A DNA stretch of 64,000 nt from Adenophora triphylla var. japonica. Lineage: Eukaryota; Streptophyta; Magnoliopsida; Asterales; Campanulaceae. Where the stretch lies: positions 248,001 through 312,000 of the forward strand of contig JAFEMH010002494.1 in NCBI GenBank assembly GCA_022495995.1. The letters are read 5' to 3'. Below are positions 1 through 10,425 of this stretch, in pieces (within the stretch, counting starts at the first letter, position 1; the number at the start of each line of letters is the position of its first letter). The notes beneath the pieces are model-generated. The model ran no database searches. It was not told the DNA's origin and was given only the letters and a program-made list of their open reading frames with translations. The translations under genes and the position numbers were made by a program.

Positions 1-203
1 TCCTCCCCTTATAAATGCATCTGGTAAATTAATTCAATGAAGCAATTTAAATGAAAATGCTTCGGATTTGAGCATTTAAATTCATTTTGGATCTCTTTCA
101 GGAAGCCGATTTTTGAAAATGTATTATCGATATACATACAAGATTATATACGTAAAACTTGTTCTTGATTTCTAGATATTGATTATATGTAAAAAATGAA
201 CAG

Positions 204-816
204 TTTACAGAATTGTGCCATGCCAACTTCCAAGAAGCAAAGGTGTTCAAAAAAGGATACATACCATCATTCGACGAGTATATGGAAGTTGCAAAGATAT
301 CGAGCAGTTGTGCATCCCTCATAACCACAATGTTTATCGGGTTGGAAGAAGCAAGCAAGGAGGCTTACGAATGGTTAATGAAACAACCGAAGCTTCTTGT
401 AGGTATAGAAGTCCATAGTCGTCTACTAGATGATATTCTAAGCACTGAGGTAACTAATCAATATCACGTTATATCATTAATTAATATCGTGTTAAAAATC
501 ATTATAATTTATGGTTAATTATCAACAAATTTAAATGTAGTTTGAGCCAAAAGCTACTGGCGTGCAATGCTACATGAAGCAGTACGGGGTTTCAAGAAAG
601 GAGGCCGTTGATAAACTGTGGGAGATGATTTCGGATGCATGGAAGGATATAATTGATGAATGGCTCAATCCGCCATTTCCATTGCCTGTGTTGGAGACGT
701 TGGTTAATTTGGCTAGATTTATGGATGCCATGTACAAGGAGGACGACGGGTTTGATCATCCAAAGTTGTTTGCGCAGTACATCAGAGAGAGTTTAATTGA
801 TCCTGTGCCCATGTAA
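204..816 (+). CDS. Terpene synthase copy 1, last two exons (partial at window edge)
   Basis: Two exons, 204-449 and 541-816, encode the C-terminal half of a class I terpene synthase alpha domain; the rest lies upstream of base 1, so I cannot say whether this copy is intact. The first exon ends in LLDDILSTE and the next opens FEPK, so the spliced product has the second metal-binding motif DDxxSxxxE (NSE/DTE). The protein ends IDPVPM followed by TAA. The splice sites are canonical (AG before 204, GT at 450-451, AG before 541). The exons match 19908-20153 and 20245-20520 almost perfectly; the only coding difference I see is ACA versus GCA (Thr/Ala) in the second codon of the first exon. In this family the enzyme ionises a prenyl diphosphate, usually farnesyl diphosphate in the cytosol. 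The product is unknown. Confidence 0.9.
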
Positions 817-875
817 TTGATCCCTTATAAGTCAAGTTTATTTAGTTTTGTGTGGTTTTATTTGACTTGTTTGTA

Positions 876-881
876 AATAAA
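876..881 (+). terminator. Candidate polyadenylation signal of terpene synthase copy 1
   Basis: An AATAAA hexamer lies about 60 bases after the stop codon, in a T-rich stretch. The identical hexamer follows copy 2 at 20580-20585. Confidence 0.5.
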
Positions 882-1433
882 CCAAGTGGGAACCAAGCTT
901 TCATGAAGCTCGGCCGACTTGCCAGTGTGATTCAAAACTTTCTTAATTAGCTTTGACTCGGTTATGTTCGTAGTTGCTTTTAAATATATTCATATCGTAT
1001 TGATTTGCTCGTGAATAAGCCAAACTCAGCTCATCTCGTTTTAGGTGTCAAATATAACGTAGTATATGATGGTACCATAACCCTACCCTTGTTTTTTATT
1101 AATATTAAGGAAAATGATGATGAGTGTAGATAACTTTATAAGCAAAATCATTGAAATTTCAATCAGAGATAGGCTAAGATATACTACTGAATTTAATGCC
1201 AAGTTCAAAAACTAAATTGGTCGCTCTAACGAAAAAGTTAGGGTAAAATAGTCATTTTATTTAAATAAAATAAACAAAAATGAGGCCATGGGAACATAGG
1301 TGGCCGTGATACGTGTACAAAACTGAGGGTGCCATACGGAAAACCTGTATCAAATCATTCATGACATTTGGCCCGGCTGGTGTGTGGTGTTTAGGTAGCG
1401 GAATGTCCTCTCGGGCTCGGCTTGTTTCTAAAT

Positions 1434-1543
1434 GAATATTCTAGAATCACAACAATCACTTACAATTATTCTACCAAATTGTGAGTGATTGTTGTGATTT
1501 TATTCTACCAAATTGTGAGTATTGTTGTGATTTTAGAATATTC
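1434..1543. repeat. Small foldback hairpin in the 3' flank (unit 1)
   Basis: The ends are inverted copies (GAATATTCTAGAATCACAAC against GTTGTGATTTTAGAATATTC), and the middle repeats ttctaccaaattgtgagt twice. Long-armed hairpin, possibly a small MITE, but no clear target-site duplication. The same structure is at 21139-21248. Confidence 0.7.
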
Positions 1544-1990
1544 CTTTAATAATGTTGTTTATGGAAAAAGTATTGTCATGCAAGTTGATGCCAATAATTA
1601 TCGCTCTCACGTAAAAACTTATTGAATCCGGACCGCGTTCGATTGAGCAGAAGTTGTGTGAACCTGTAATCTTGACCCACCATTTGCATCTCCACCGTTT
1701 TCATTTTTTTTCCTTTAATTAATGACATTTTAGATATTAAAAAGAGTGATACAGAATCTTTATATATTATAAATAAGGTTTGTGGATAATGACACTAACA
1801 GTTTTGCTCGGGTCATCATTTCTCACCCGTTTAATTAGCTCGTGCAAGTTCTCATCCGTCGACTGCTATTCGGTGCTACAACACCACCCCAAATCCAAAC
1901 TCCTTAACGAAAAAATCCTTCGACAAATTCACAATTGATTTTTCTATTTCAGGGTTGAAATTAGTTAGTTTAGTATATGCTTAATCAATA

Positions 1991-2187
1991 CTCCCTCCGT
2001 CTCACGGGACTTATGACAATTTGTTATTTTGGACATTTCATTCGACTTAATACATCTCAAAATGACAAATTTATATTATTTTGATTTAATTAGAAAGTTG
2101 AGAGAAAGTGATGTGTCCCAAAAGAGATTTTTGAGTCAAATTCTTTTTGCTTTCGAGTCAAATTCTTTTTGCTTTGAGACGAATATA
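1991..2187. mobile_element. Truncated Stowaway-like MITE (unit 1)
   Basis: Begins TA-CTCCCTCCGT, the usual Stowaway terminus, but has no second terminus. It runs into LTR sequence at about 2188. The intact counterpart at the same place in another flank copy is 32302-32612, so the right half was lost at a recombination junction. Confidence 0.7.
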
Positions 2188-2586
2188 ATAATTCAAATGC
2201 GGAAAATAGCTGTTTTTCAAACTTAACGGCTAATATCATTCCCTAGCTTATTGAACTAAACATTAATTACATACTTCAATCCTCATAAATGCGCCGCCAT
2301 CCTCGCGACTAATCTCCTCCTACTCATTACCTGAGAGGGAAAAAAAATAAAGGGGTGAGCGAACAATGCCCAGTAAGTTCATACGGAATCTCTCCGGGTA
2401 CTAGGGAAAGATAACCGAAAGAACGAGCCCAATCGAATTACTCAACGATAGGATAGCTATACCAATTAAAGTACAGGTACGAGTACAATAACAAAAGATA
2501 CTTTTCAAATAACATGTTGTGGCACTATCACAATAATATATATGATGGAGACTGTATTTACATAAGTCCATCAATTCCAAAGTAAC

Positions 2587-2830
2587 GATACACCTTTTCA
2601 GAGTGACTTTGATATACCTTTTCAGGGTGATCCTTGAATAAGAAACTCCACGTCTTTTCAGGGCGCTCCCTTATCCCGACATATCATGATAGTCAACTAC
2701 TTCATCAAGTAGTGTATAAGCGTCTAAATCCTTTTCAGGGATTAGACTAATTCTCATAAAGTCCTTTTCAATCGGATCATTCTTGTTAAGTCCTTTTCAC
2801 TAGGACAAAGCTAGCTACATCGAGTTCAAA
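2587..2830. repeat. CCTTTTCAGGG-type short repeats inside the LTR
   Basis: Irregularly spaced copies of CCTTTTCA[G/A]GG (for example caccttttcagagtgac, taccttttcagggtgatc, cgtcttttcagggcgct, atccttttcagggatta). Also present in the LTR copies near 22290-22530 and 30140-30350. Confidence 0.7.
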
Positions 2831-3499
2831 TAGATATAGCAATTATATATATATCATGTTCCTAGGTACAAGAACATATCACATTTAACATCACTACTTT
2901 TCAGGCAGTGTAAGATGAAAGTCAAATCTTTACTATTAAGATTAGACCAAGTTCATTTAAAAGTCCGTCCCACTTAGACTCATTAAACTACATCTAGTTA
3001 CTTTAGACATAGCAATAAACATTCAAGTGTTCATATGGTACAAGAACACAATAATCAAATTCAACCATTAGATACACCTTGAACAACACATATCAAGGGT
3101 AAGATATTTCAAAAGACGTTCAATCGAAGGAATAGTTTCAAAATAACTACCGGCCACTTGGTAGCTTATACTTTCATAAAAGACTCGATAGAATCCTAGT
3201 TCAAGGATTGAAAATCAAATACTCTAAAGAACGTAATCCCTTACCTCGATTGATCGCCCTTTCTTTGCCCCGAATCCTTGCACGAATCTACAATCAGGCA
3301 AATGATGTTCTTTAAGGTACAAGTTCCTTTTATTTACTTAACCGAAAAACTAACGTTAACGGCTTTGGAAACTAAGAGTTATTCTTCTTTAACTCTCCTA
3401 AAGGTTACTCTTTCACCCCTTTAGGTTCCCTATTCATTCTAGGTTTCTAATCATTCAATCCTTAATCCATCTTTTCCATTAGGTTTACACACTCTAAAT

Positions 3500-3770
3500 A
3501 CCCTTTTCTCAGCACACACCACAGACACAAACCCACACACACTCTAACCCTAAACTATACCCCCACGGCACACACACTTGCTGCCATCTTCAGCAATACA
3601 CACACTCAGCAACACACACGCACACATACAGCAGCAACCAACACACAAATCTAGACACACAACACCCCCCCCCCTCACGGCATAACACACACACACCTTC
3701 TGTACACCCAGCAGCAACAAACATACACACGATTTACACACACATACAGAGCACACCTTCAAAACACACA
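3500..3770. repeat. CA-rich microsatellite tract in the LTR
   Basis: Dense (CA)n runs broken by short unique words. Lengths differ between the LTR copies (about 23215-23480 and 31065-31325). Open frames here (Cys/Val-rich) are translations of the repeat. Confidence 0.85.
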
Positions 3771-4537
3771 CAAATTCGAATTTCTTATAAATTCCTAGCA
3801 AGGCCTATTTTGTTAAATAACAATTAACTACCATGCTCAACCCTAGACAAGATCAACCATGTAGGGTTTTCAAGATTTAAAACACAAAATAACTTGGTTT
3901 TATTCTTACCCCTAACCTTACACCAGGTTTCTAGGATTTTTCCATAATTCTCTGCCTTGGAAATTAAAAAATAAGAGAAGAATTTCTTACCTTTTATCTT
4001 GAGCTTTGGGCACCCAACAATGGAGTCCCTCCTTCCTTCTTCTTTCTTCCTTCTTCTTCCTTGGTTTCTCCTTCTCTTCTTCTTCTGTCGCCTTTTCTCT
4101 TCTGCCGTGCTTTCTCTTTACTCGTTTTCCCTCTCTGCCGCTCTCTTTCTCTAGCACCTCTCTCTCTCTCTATGCAGTCTCTCTCAATTGATGCGGCTGC
4201 CTCTCTACTTCTCTAATTCTGCTTTGCCGTTTAAAGGGATGAAAAGGCTTTAACCGTTACCAACAAATGAAGAAGCCTCCATCAGTTTAAGAAACTAAAA
4301 AGGCTATAGATTAATGAAGAGATTTACTTGGATTTTCTAAATCTAACCCACAATAACCCAAGTCCAAGTCAAAGGAGGAAACCCAATTTAGGCTATCTAA
4401 TTTTAATAGACTAGGCCCATTTAATTTAATCCATCTAGGAAAAGGAATAGACACAAATAATTAAATAAATAGCTAAATAATTGATTAAAAGAAAAATAAT
4501 TACTAAATAAATTGTATCAATTTTTAGGGTTGTTACA

Positions 4538-5221
4538 TTCTTACCCCCTTAAAAGGGTTTGGTCCACCAAACCAAACGCACTCATTCCGAAAACATGGTG
4601 GGATACGACTCTCGCATCTCACTCTCGAGCTCCCACGCCGCTTCTCTTTCTGTGTGGTTGCTCCACTATACTTTCACGTACGGAATTATCCGCCTTCTCG
4701 AATTCTGATCTTTCCGATCCACAATTTTCACAGGTTGCTCATCATAACTCAGATCGGCACGAAATCTGAGTTGTCCATACTCAATCACATGGCTCGGGTC
4801 GGGAATGTACTCCTACAAGTACAGGTGATAGGGCCAACTTATAGGCTACCAGCCCAACTCGCTCCAAAATTTCGAATGATCCCACATACCGCGGGCTTAA
4901 CTTCTCATGAATTCCCAACCTCCTGACTCCCTTGGTTGGCGAAATCTTCAAGAACACGCGATCCCCCAATTGAAATTCCAAGTCTCATCGTCGGCGAACT
5001 GCATATGACTTCTGTCTACTCTGAGTGGTTAATAACCATTTCTGAATCTGATGTCCCTTATCTGCGGTCAATTGGGCAATTTTCGATCCCGTCATCTTCC
5101 TTTCTTCCACTTCACCCTAACAAGGAGGCGATCTACATTTCCGTCCATATAAAGTTTCATACAGTTTCATACCGACGCTAGTCTGGATGGTCCTTTCTAA
5201 CTGTCCGTTTGTCTGTGGGCT
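4538..5221 (-). pseudogene. Gypsy integrase C-terminal fragment, unit 1
   Basis: Minus-strand internal sequence of a Del-1 type element directly beside the LTR. The polypurine tract AAGGGGGTAAGAA touches the LTR. Further in are a frame with FQLGDRVFLKISPTKG...LSPRYVGPFEILERVG-type residues, typical of the plant gypsy integrase C-terminus, and a frame with SPQTNGQLERTIQ and YETLYGRKCRSP from the end of the integrase core. Frameshifts separate these pieces. The match with 24240-24920 stops sharply at 5221. Confidence 0.85.
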
Positions 5222-5580
5222 AGAAACACGTATTGTGCTGGAGTGAATCAGAGTGATGGTGTGGTGTTTGATGGAATCGAAGAAGGAAGTAGTGGGTGTG
5301 GGTGTCGTGGTTTGAAGGAGAAAAAACATAGCCAAGATGAGACTTTGCGCGCTGAATTGACAGGAAATTGAAGATGTCAGCGCCCATGAAAAATAATTTG
5401 AGTTTGTATGAAATTTTGATATCGGCCTTCAATAGTTGGTGGACTTTTTGATCTCGCATGCACTTTTATAAAAAATGATTTGGGATGGAGTAACTCTTGT
5501 GAAAAACTAGTTTTTTTTTCAAAATGTTATAAAAAAAATTAGTTTTCAGAATCGTTCATCACTCTTATTAGTTAGACTTA
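5222..5580. other. Junction sequence after the duplicated unit
   Basis: Non-repeat DNA joined to the integrase fragment at 5221/5222. On the minus strand an ATG near 5335 opens a Ser/Thr-rich stretch (MAMFFLLQTTTPTPTTS...) that reads through the junction into the integrase frame. It could be an exon remnant with a transit-peptide-like composition, but I do not recognise it and it is probably not a working gene. An inverted pair of ...AACTAGTTTTTTT... words flanks the next element. Confidence 0.3.
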
Positions 5581-5928
5581 GGGGCCGTTTGGTTCGGTGG
5601 AAAAAAAGTGAAGGAATGGAATGGTCAATGGAATGGAATTCCTGAAGGAATTGGAATGGAAAAAAACTGGTCAAACCCCTCCGTTTGGTTGGCACGAAAT
5701 GGAATGGAATTGTCATTCAATTCCTTGGCAAATCATGTTTGGTTTGAAAATACAAATTATTTCATTCCAAGGAATGAATTTTCATTCCGTAGGGAATGAA
5801 TTTTCATTCCGTAGGGAATGGAAAAAAAATCATTCGAACGAACCAAACAGGTCGAAGGAATGAAGTCAACGGAATTGACCATTCCATTCCGTCCCGGAAT
5901 GGCCAATTCCGCCGAACCAAACACCCCC
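5581..5928. mobile_element. Tourist-like (PIF/Harbinger) MITE
   Basis: Terminal inverted repeats GGGGCCGTTTGGTTCGG and, on the other strand, GGGGGTGTTTGGTTCGG. The element is flanked by TTA on both sides (5578-5580 and 5929-5931), the 3-bp TWA duplication expected for Tourist elements. The interior is rich in GGAATGGAAT-like words and carries no transposase. Confidence 0.85.
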
Positions 5929-6265
5929 TTAGTGCTTTAAAACTAGTTTTTTTCTTATGTTACGAAAAAACTAATTTTTTACAAGATTTTGACTTTCGAA
6001 TGAGGGGGCCTTATAAAATTATTTCTTAAATCATTGCTAAAAAAAAATAGTACTTTTGGTGAAAGGGTGTATTAATTAAAAGTAGATTATAAAATCAATT
6101 AGATTCACGATAAATACAAATAACACTCCACAATCCACAAAAGATATGATCTTTGAGAAAAAAATCATGATCTTTGTAGTATTCTTATATTTTAATCAAT
6201 TATTACACCATTACCAATCCTTTTCCTGAAAAGAAGGGGTGGGCTAGCTTTAATCGATATCAATA

Positions 6266-6551
6266 CTCCCTCCGTCCCAATAAATGCTTCACCCTTTTGG
6301 GTGGGCACGCAAATTATAAAAATAGGAGGGAAAAAAAATGTTGGAGTGTAATTTGAAAATAGGAGAGAGAATTAGTAGAGGGAATAGTAAATTATAATGG
6401 TGTTGTGAGTATTAAAATAATGTAGGAGAGAGAATGAGTGAAGAAAATAGTAAAGATTCTTTGCCAAAAAAAGAAAGGTGAAGCTTCTAACGGGATGCTC
6501 TTTTGAATAATTAATGAAGCTTTTATTGGGACTTTATTGGGACGGAGGGAA
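6266..6551. mobile_element. Stowaway MITE with a paralogous empty site
   Basis: CTCCCTCCGTCCCAATAAA at the left is mirrored by TTTATTGGGACGGAGGGA at the right, with TA on both sides. The related segment at 8757-8925 has the same flanks (gctttaatcaatatcaat and atcattgtgtttccat) without the element, so it is an empty site. Confidence 0.9.
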
Positions 6552-6766
6552 TATATCATTGTGTTTCCATTAATAAGGAATGAGCTAAAAATATTGTAAT
6601 TAATGGATTACAAACCAGAGATTATTGGGCTATGTAAAATATAAGTTTTCCCAAACTTCATTTTCAATCGGTGGCTAAGCCAAAAACTTTTGATATGGAA
6701 GTCGAGATTGCTTTAAGGATAATACTGCATGAAGTATTTCTATATAATTGCATATAATATTTTATA

Positions 6767-7336
6767 GAGTTGGTCTGGCGAAAAACGCATTTTTCCAATA
6801 TTAAAACGCATTTCTCCAATACTGTATGGAGAAACGGGTTTTTTTATATCCAGAAACTTTCAAAATGAATACCCAGAAACCTTCAAAATGAATATTCAGA
6901 AACTATTAAATGAATATCCCGAACTACCAAATTGAATATCCAGAAACACACAATTGACCATGTCCAGAAACTATAAAATGAGTATCCAGAAACCTTCAAA
7001 TGTATATCTAGAAACCATCAAATGAATATCCAGAAACATTCAAAATGAGTATCCAGAAACCTTCACCATGTCCAGAAACAATAAAATGTATATCCAGAAA
7101 GTACCAAATTGAATATCCAGAAACTTTAAACTGGCGATCCAGAAATGTGTTAGGTGCATATCCAGAAGTATGTGAATGTATATCCAGAAATGTGTTAGGC
7201 ATATCCAGAAATTGCTTATTGGCTTTGACCTTGACCTTGATTTTCTGGATATTCATTTTGAAGGTTTCTGGATATTCATTTTGAAGGTTTCTGGATATTA
7301 AAAAACCCGTTTCTGCGTTTCTCCTTAGATTTTACG
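6767..7336. mobile_element. Mutator-like foldback element A, filled with a TATCCAGAAAC minisatellite
   Basis: Flanked by a perfect 9-bp direct repeat TATTTTATA (6758-6766 and 7337-7345). The ends are GAGTTGGTCT...AACGC and, on the other strand, CGTAAAATCTAAGGAGAAACGC. The same two ends, in the opposite orientation, bound 9769-10175. Inside is a GGAGAAACGGG...TATCCAGAAAC inverted pair around a degenerate array of TATCCAGAAA(C/T) units about 15-35 bases apart. No transposase. The 9-bp duplication points to Mutator-like mobilisation. Confidence 0.85.
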
Positions 7337-7391
7337 TATTTTATATTGTTGTACAAGATTTTTCGGGTTATTTTGATTTAATCAAAAAGTT

Positions 7392-7754
7392 GAGGGCGTT
7401 AGAGAGAGCCCAAGAAAGAGATATGCAAGTAAGACCTCGTCTAATTTGCGGGTGCCTAGGGCTACTTCGTCAAGGAGAGAAGAAAGGTGTAGAGTGAAAG
7501 GTCAGACGGATAATAATGATAGGAGACAAATATTGATTGATAAACATGCCAATGCGATTGAAAGGTGAAAGCTTTGAGAGGAAACATGAGAAGACCGATG
7601 TAGTTGTCTTTGGAGATCATTCTGCAATGGGCATTATTCCTAAAGCTACCGAAGGGGAGCAGTTGGCTGCTGGATGGCCTCCATGGATGGCGAAAGTTGC
7701 TGGTGAAGCTTATGGGTTCCTAGGCGAGTAGATTCCTTTGAGAAATTGGACAAG
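7392..7754 (+). pseudogene. Broken first-exon fragment of a CDK-like protein kinase
   Basis: The frame around 7600-7710 reads TEGEQLAAGWPPWMAKVAGEA, and a shifted frame continues LWVPRRVDSFEKLDK before a GT at 7755. This resembles the N-terminal region of plant CDK-related kinases of the At1g54610 type (GEQxAAGWPxWL..VAGEAI.GW.PRRADSFEKLDK), just before the catalytic domain. An upstream basic Ser/Arg-rich frame (about 7392-7550, ...SSRREERCR...) fits the variable N-terminus of that family but is out of frame and ends in a stop. No kinase domain follows. I read it as a captured or stranded pseudo-exon. The family assignment is from memory of the motif. Confidence 0.6.
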
Positions 7755-7811
7755 GTGTGAACTTTTTCTGGCATACTTACATATTTTGAACTTTTTGATG
7801 CATGCTACATA

Positions 7812-8346
7812 CTCCCTCCGTCCCACGTGAATGCAAATTTATTTCCATTTTGATCCGTCCCACGTGAATGCAAACTACCCAAAATGAAAACAAATTTATT
7901 ATTTTATATTCACCCTATCCCACCCACTCATTCTCTCTCTTCATTTTCCACCATACTCCCTTCGTCCCGACCGACTTAGGATTTTTTGAAATGGCACGGG
8001 GATTAAGGAAAAGGTAAATGTTGTGAGTGTAATTTAAAAATAGGAGAGAGAATGAGTGGAGGGAATAGTAAATTATAATGGTGTTGTGAGTATTAAAATA
8101 ATGTAGGAGAGAGAATAGTGATTTAAGGTTTCCATTTTGGGCTGTCCTAAGTCGGGTGGGACGCCCAAAATGGCAAAAAATCCTAAGTCGGCCGGGACGG
8201 AGGGAGTACAATTTATTCAACCAACCTACTATTAACTCCACTCATTCTCTCTCTTCATTTCCTACCACACATTTTCATTATCTTAATAATATTTCTTAAT
8301 TATTGTGCCCGAAAAAATGGTTCACAATGACGTGGGACGGAGGGAG
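7812..8346. mobile_element. Stowaway MITE (outer element of a nested pair)
   Basis: CTCCCTCCGTCCCACGTGAATG at the left and CAATGACGTGGGACGGAGGGAG at the right, flanked by TA (7810-7811 and 8347-8348). It is interrupted by a second Stowaway at 7956-8206. Confidence 0.85.
7956..8206. mobile_element. Stowaway MITE nested in another Stowaway
   Basis: Termini CTCCCTTCGTCCCGACCGAC and GTCGGCCGGGACGGAGGGAG, flanked by TA (7954-7955 and 8207-8208). It lies entirely inside the element at 7812-8346. Confidence 0.85.
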
Positions 8347-8756
8347 TAATTAATTTGTGCCTTCAAAACACATAAATTTGTTATTGTTGTGTATTTTGTA
8401 ATGGGACTTTTTAGGGCAAAGAGTGTGATATGTGTTCTTTTTATGCTCTCATGAATTTACTCTATTTTCAGAAATGTGAAATAGAGACCCACAGGAAACC
8501 CCATAAAGTACCAAAAATAATAAATTAATAAAATGTTAGCCGTGAATAAAATGATTAATAATTCATTTAATGTTATTAGTGTTTTTATATTCAAATATGT
8601 GTTTTACGCTTTCATTATTTGCGATTTCAGAAAAGCAACGCAAAAAATTGGAGAACGCTATACTACACTACAACGCATACACCTTCGTTGGAACATCGGA
8701 AAAGGTTTTTTTTTTTTAAATAACGCAATTTCAATATAAAGACAGCTCAACACCAA

Positions 8757-9149
8757 AGATATGATTTGAAGTATTCTTATATTTTAATCAATTATTAGCA
8801 TACCTTTTCCTGAAAAGAAGGGGTGGGTTAGCTTTAATCAATATCAATAAATCATTGTGTTTCCATTAATAAGGAATGAGCGAAAAATATTGTAATTAAT
8901 GGATTACAAACCAGAGATTATATAATAAATTAAGTAAATTGGGATGAATGTAATAAATAAAACGGGGCAAGGTGGATTCTTTTTCTTTTATTGCAATTAC
9001 TCACTTTGTATATGATAATGTTGTTTATGGACAAAAGTATTGTCACGTGCTTCCATTTCTAGGTACTAGCCCACAATAAATATGGAATCCTTACAGACAT
9101 GTTCACTATTGGTTTTTCTATTTTAGGGTTGAAATTAGTTAGCTTAGTA
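8757..9149. other. Paralogous flank segment (fourth copy of the terpene synthase 3' flank)
   Basis: 8757-8925 repeats 6141-6630 without the 6266-6551 MITE. 9010-9149 resembles 1555-1980 and 32070-32275 (gttgtttatgg, ttccatttctaggtactagcc, agggttgaaattagttagcttag). No terpene synthase exons remain next to it, so it seems to be the flank of a lost cluster member. Confidence 0.7.
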
Positions 9150-9434
9150 CTCCCTCCGTTCCGGAACAATCTTCACATTTTCCCTTTTGGACGTCTCAAA
9201 ATTTACTTCACACATTTAAAGCTTACCTAAAATTGAAAGGAATCTTTACTATTCCCTCCACTCATTCTCTCTCCTACATTATTTTAATACTCACAACACT
9301 ATTATAATTTACTATTCTCTCCACTCATTCTCTCTCCTATTTTATTTTCACACTCACAACACTTTCAATATAATACTCCCTCCTTAAAATCAGTACAAAC
9401 AGTGTTTGTGAAGTAAGTTCCGGGACGGAGGGAG
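9150..9434. mobile_element. Stowaway MITE with a paralogous empty site
   Basis: CTCCCTCCGTTCCGGAAC and GTTCCGGGACGGAGGGAG termini with TA at both sides (9148-9149, 9435-9436). Without it the flanks join as ttagcttagtatatgcttaatcaa, which is what stands at 1968-1990 and 32277-32300. Confidence 0.9.
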
Positions 9435-9665
9435 TATATGCTTAATCAATACTCTCTCCGTCCGTTCGGCGCGACTTAATACAATTTGTTATTTTGGGTG
9501 TTTCATTCGAATTAAGATGTCTCAAAATGACAAGTTTATATTATTTTTATCATACTCAAAACGACAATTCTCTTATTATTTCTCTCACTCATTATCTTTT
9601 CTATTTTACTTTTCATACTCACAATACCTCCTCTACTTATTTTCTCTCCTCTTATTATATTAATA

Positions 9666-10425
9666 CTCTTTCCGTCCCAAATCAAGGGTTCTAGGGTAAT
9701 ATTTCTTGCTTCTTAAGAATTTTTTTAAAAAATGAATAAAGAATTATAAGTGTATAGAAGATTAGAGGCGTAACATCTGGGGAGAAACGCGTTTCTCCAT
9801 AACTTACGGAGAAACGCGTCCCGACTTGTCGCGCGACAATGCAGGCCAAGGCTTCTGGATATCCAGAAGCTTTGGGATGGATATCCAGAAGCTTGGCCTT
9901 TGCCCAAATTTTTTTTTCTGGATATTCGTTCCAAAGCTTCTGAATATCCAGAAGCTTTTGGTCTTTGCCCCAAACTTTTTTTCTGGATATCCGTTTCAAA
10001 GCTTTTGGATATCCAGAAGCTTTGGGATGGATATCCAGAAGCTTGGCCTTTGCCCCAAATTTTTTTTCTGGATATCCGTTTCAAAGCTTCTGGATATCCA
10101 GAAGCTTTGGGATGGATATCCAGAATACGTTTCTCCATAACTTATGGAGAAACGCGTTTCTCCAGAGACCGACTCGATTAGAGGAGAGAGAATGTAAAAG
10201 TTAAAACATTTATGATAAAACCTCTTTTTGATTGATTTTTTTGTAAATATGTTAACATTATAAGGGCATAATGATTGATTTTTTTGTAAATATATTTACA
10301 TTATTATAAGGGTATAAATGTTCGAAACACTGTTCAAAATTTGTCATTTATGAAATTGGACTTTTAGTTTAGTCTGAGATGAATCAAAAGGAAAAGTAAG
10401 ACTCTTTAGAGTGGAACGGAGGGAG
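9666..10425. mobile_element. Inner Stowaway-like MITE carrying Mutator-like element B
   Basis: Left terminus CTCTTTCCGTCCCAAATC after TA; right end GTGGAACGGAGGGAG, followed by TG rather than TA. The interior is interrupted at 9769-10175. The right boundary is slightly uncertain. Confidence 0.6.
9769..10175. mobile_element. Mutator-like foldback element B, filled with a GGATATCCAGAAGC minisatellite
   Basis: Flanked by the 9-bp direct repeat GATTAGAGG (9760-9768 and 10176-10184). It starts CGTAACATCTGGGGAGAAACGC and, read from the other strand, ends GAGTCGGTCTCTGGAGAAACGC, the same two ends as element A. Inside is an inverted pair GGAGAAACGCGTTTCTCCAT...; the centre is a tandem array of GGATATCCAGAAGCTT-type words, themselves palindromic, alternating with ttggcctttgccccaaa. 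No coding capacity. Confidence 0.85.

Larger units (their letters stand above)
817..1990. other. 3' flank of terpene synthase copy 1
   Basis: Non-coding AT-rich DNA duplicated almost exactly at 20521-21695. Its distal part, from about 1561 (atgttgtttatgg...) through 1800-1990 (ctgctattcggtgctacaac), has more diverged relatives at 9010-9150 and 32068-32300. These mark paralogous 3' flanks within the cluster. I see no gene here. Confidence 0.8.
2188..4537 (-). mobile_element. Gypsy (Del-1 type) LTR, outer end missing, unit 1
   Basis: Matches 21892-24239 and most of the complete LTR 29591-32070. It ends GGGTTGTTACA as the complete LTR does, but lacks roughly the first 150 bases, which begin TGTAACGACC in the complete LTR. 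The left junction with the MITE is the same as at 21892, so the truncation predates the unit duplication. It contains a run of CCTTTTCAGGG-type repeats (about 2587-2830) and a CA-rich microsatellite (about 3500-3770). Orientation is minus, from the polypurine tract and integrase relics that follow. Confidence 0.85.

Noticed and set aside
204..816. Calling terpene synthase copy 1 a pseudogene because only two exons are seen
   Set aside because: The window begins inside the preceding intron; missing exons may simply be outside.
3550..3801. Cys/Val-rich frames in the LTRs (also 23256-23453, 31141-31353)
   Set aside because: CA microsatellite translations.
7008..7284. Open frames on both strands rich in ISG(Y/H)-like and SRN repeats
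   Set aside because: They are translations of the TATCCAGAAAC minisatellite of Mutator-like element A.
9691..10204. Several overlapping frames with SGYPEALxRISRKK repeats
   Set aside because: Same cause: tandem GGATATCCAGAAGC words with a period that keeps several frames open on both strands.
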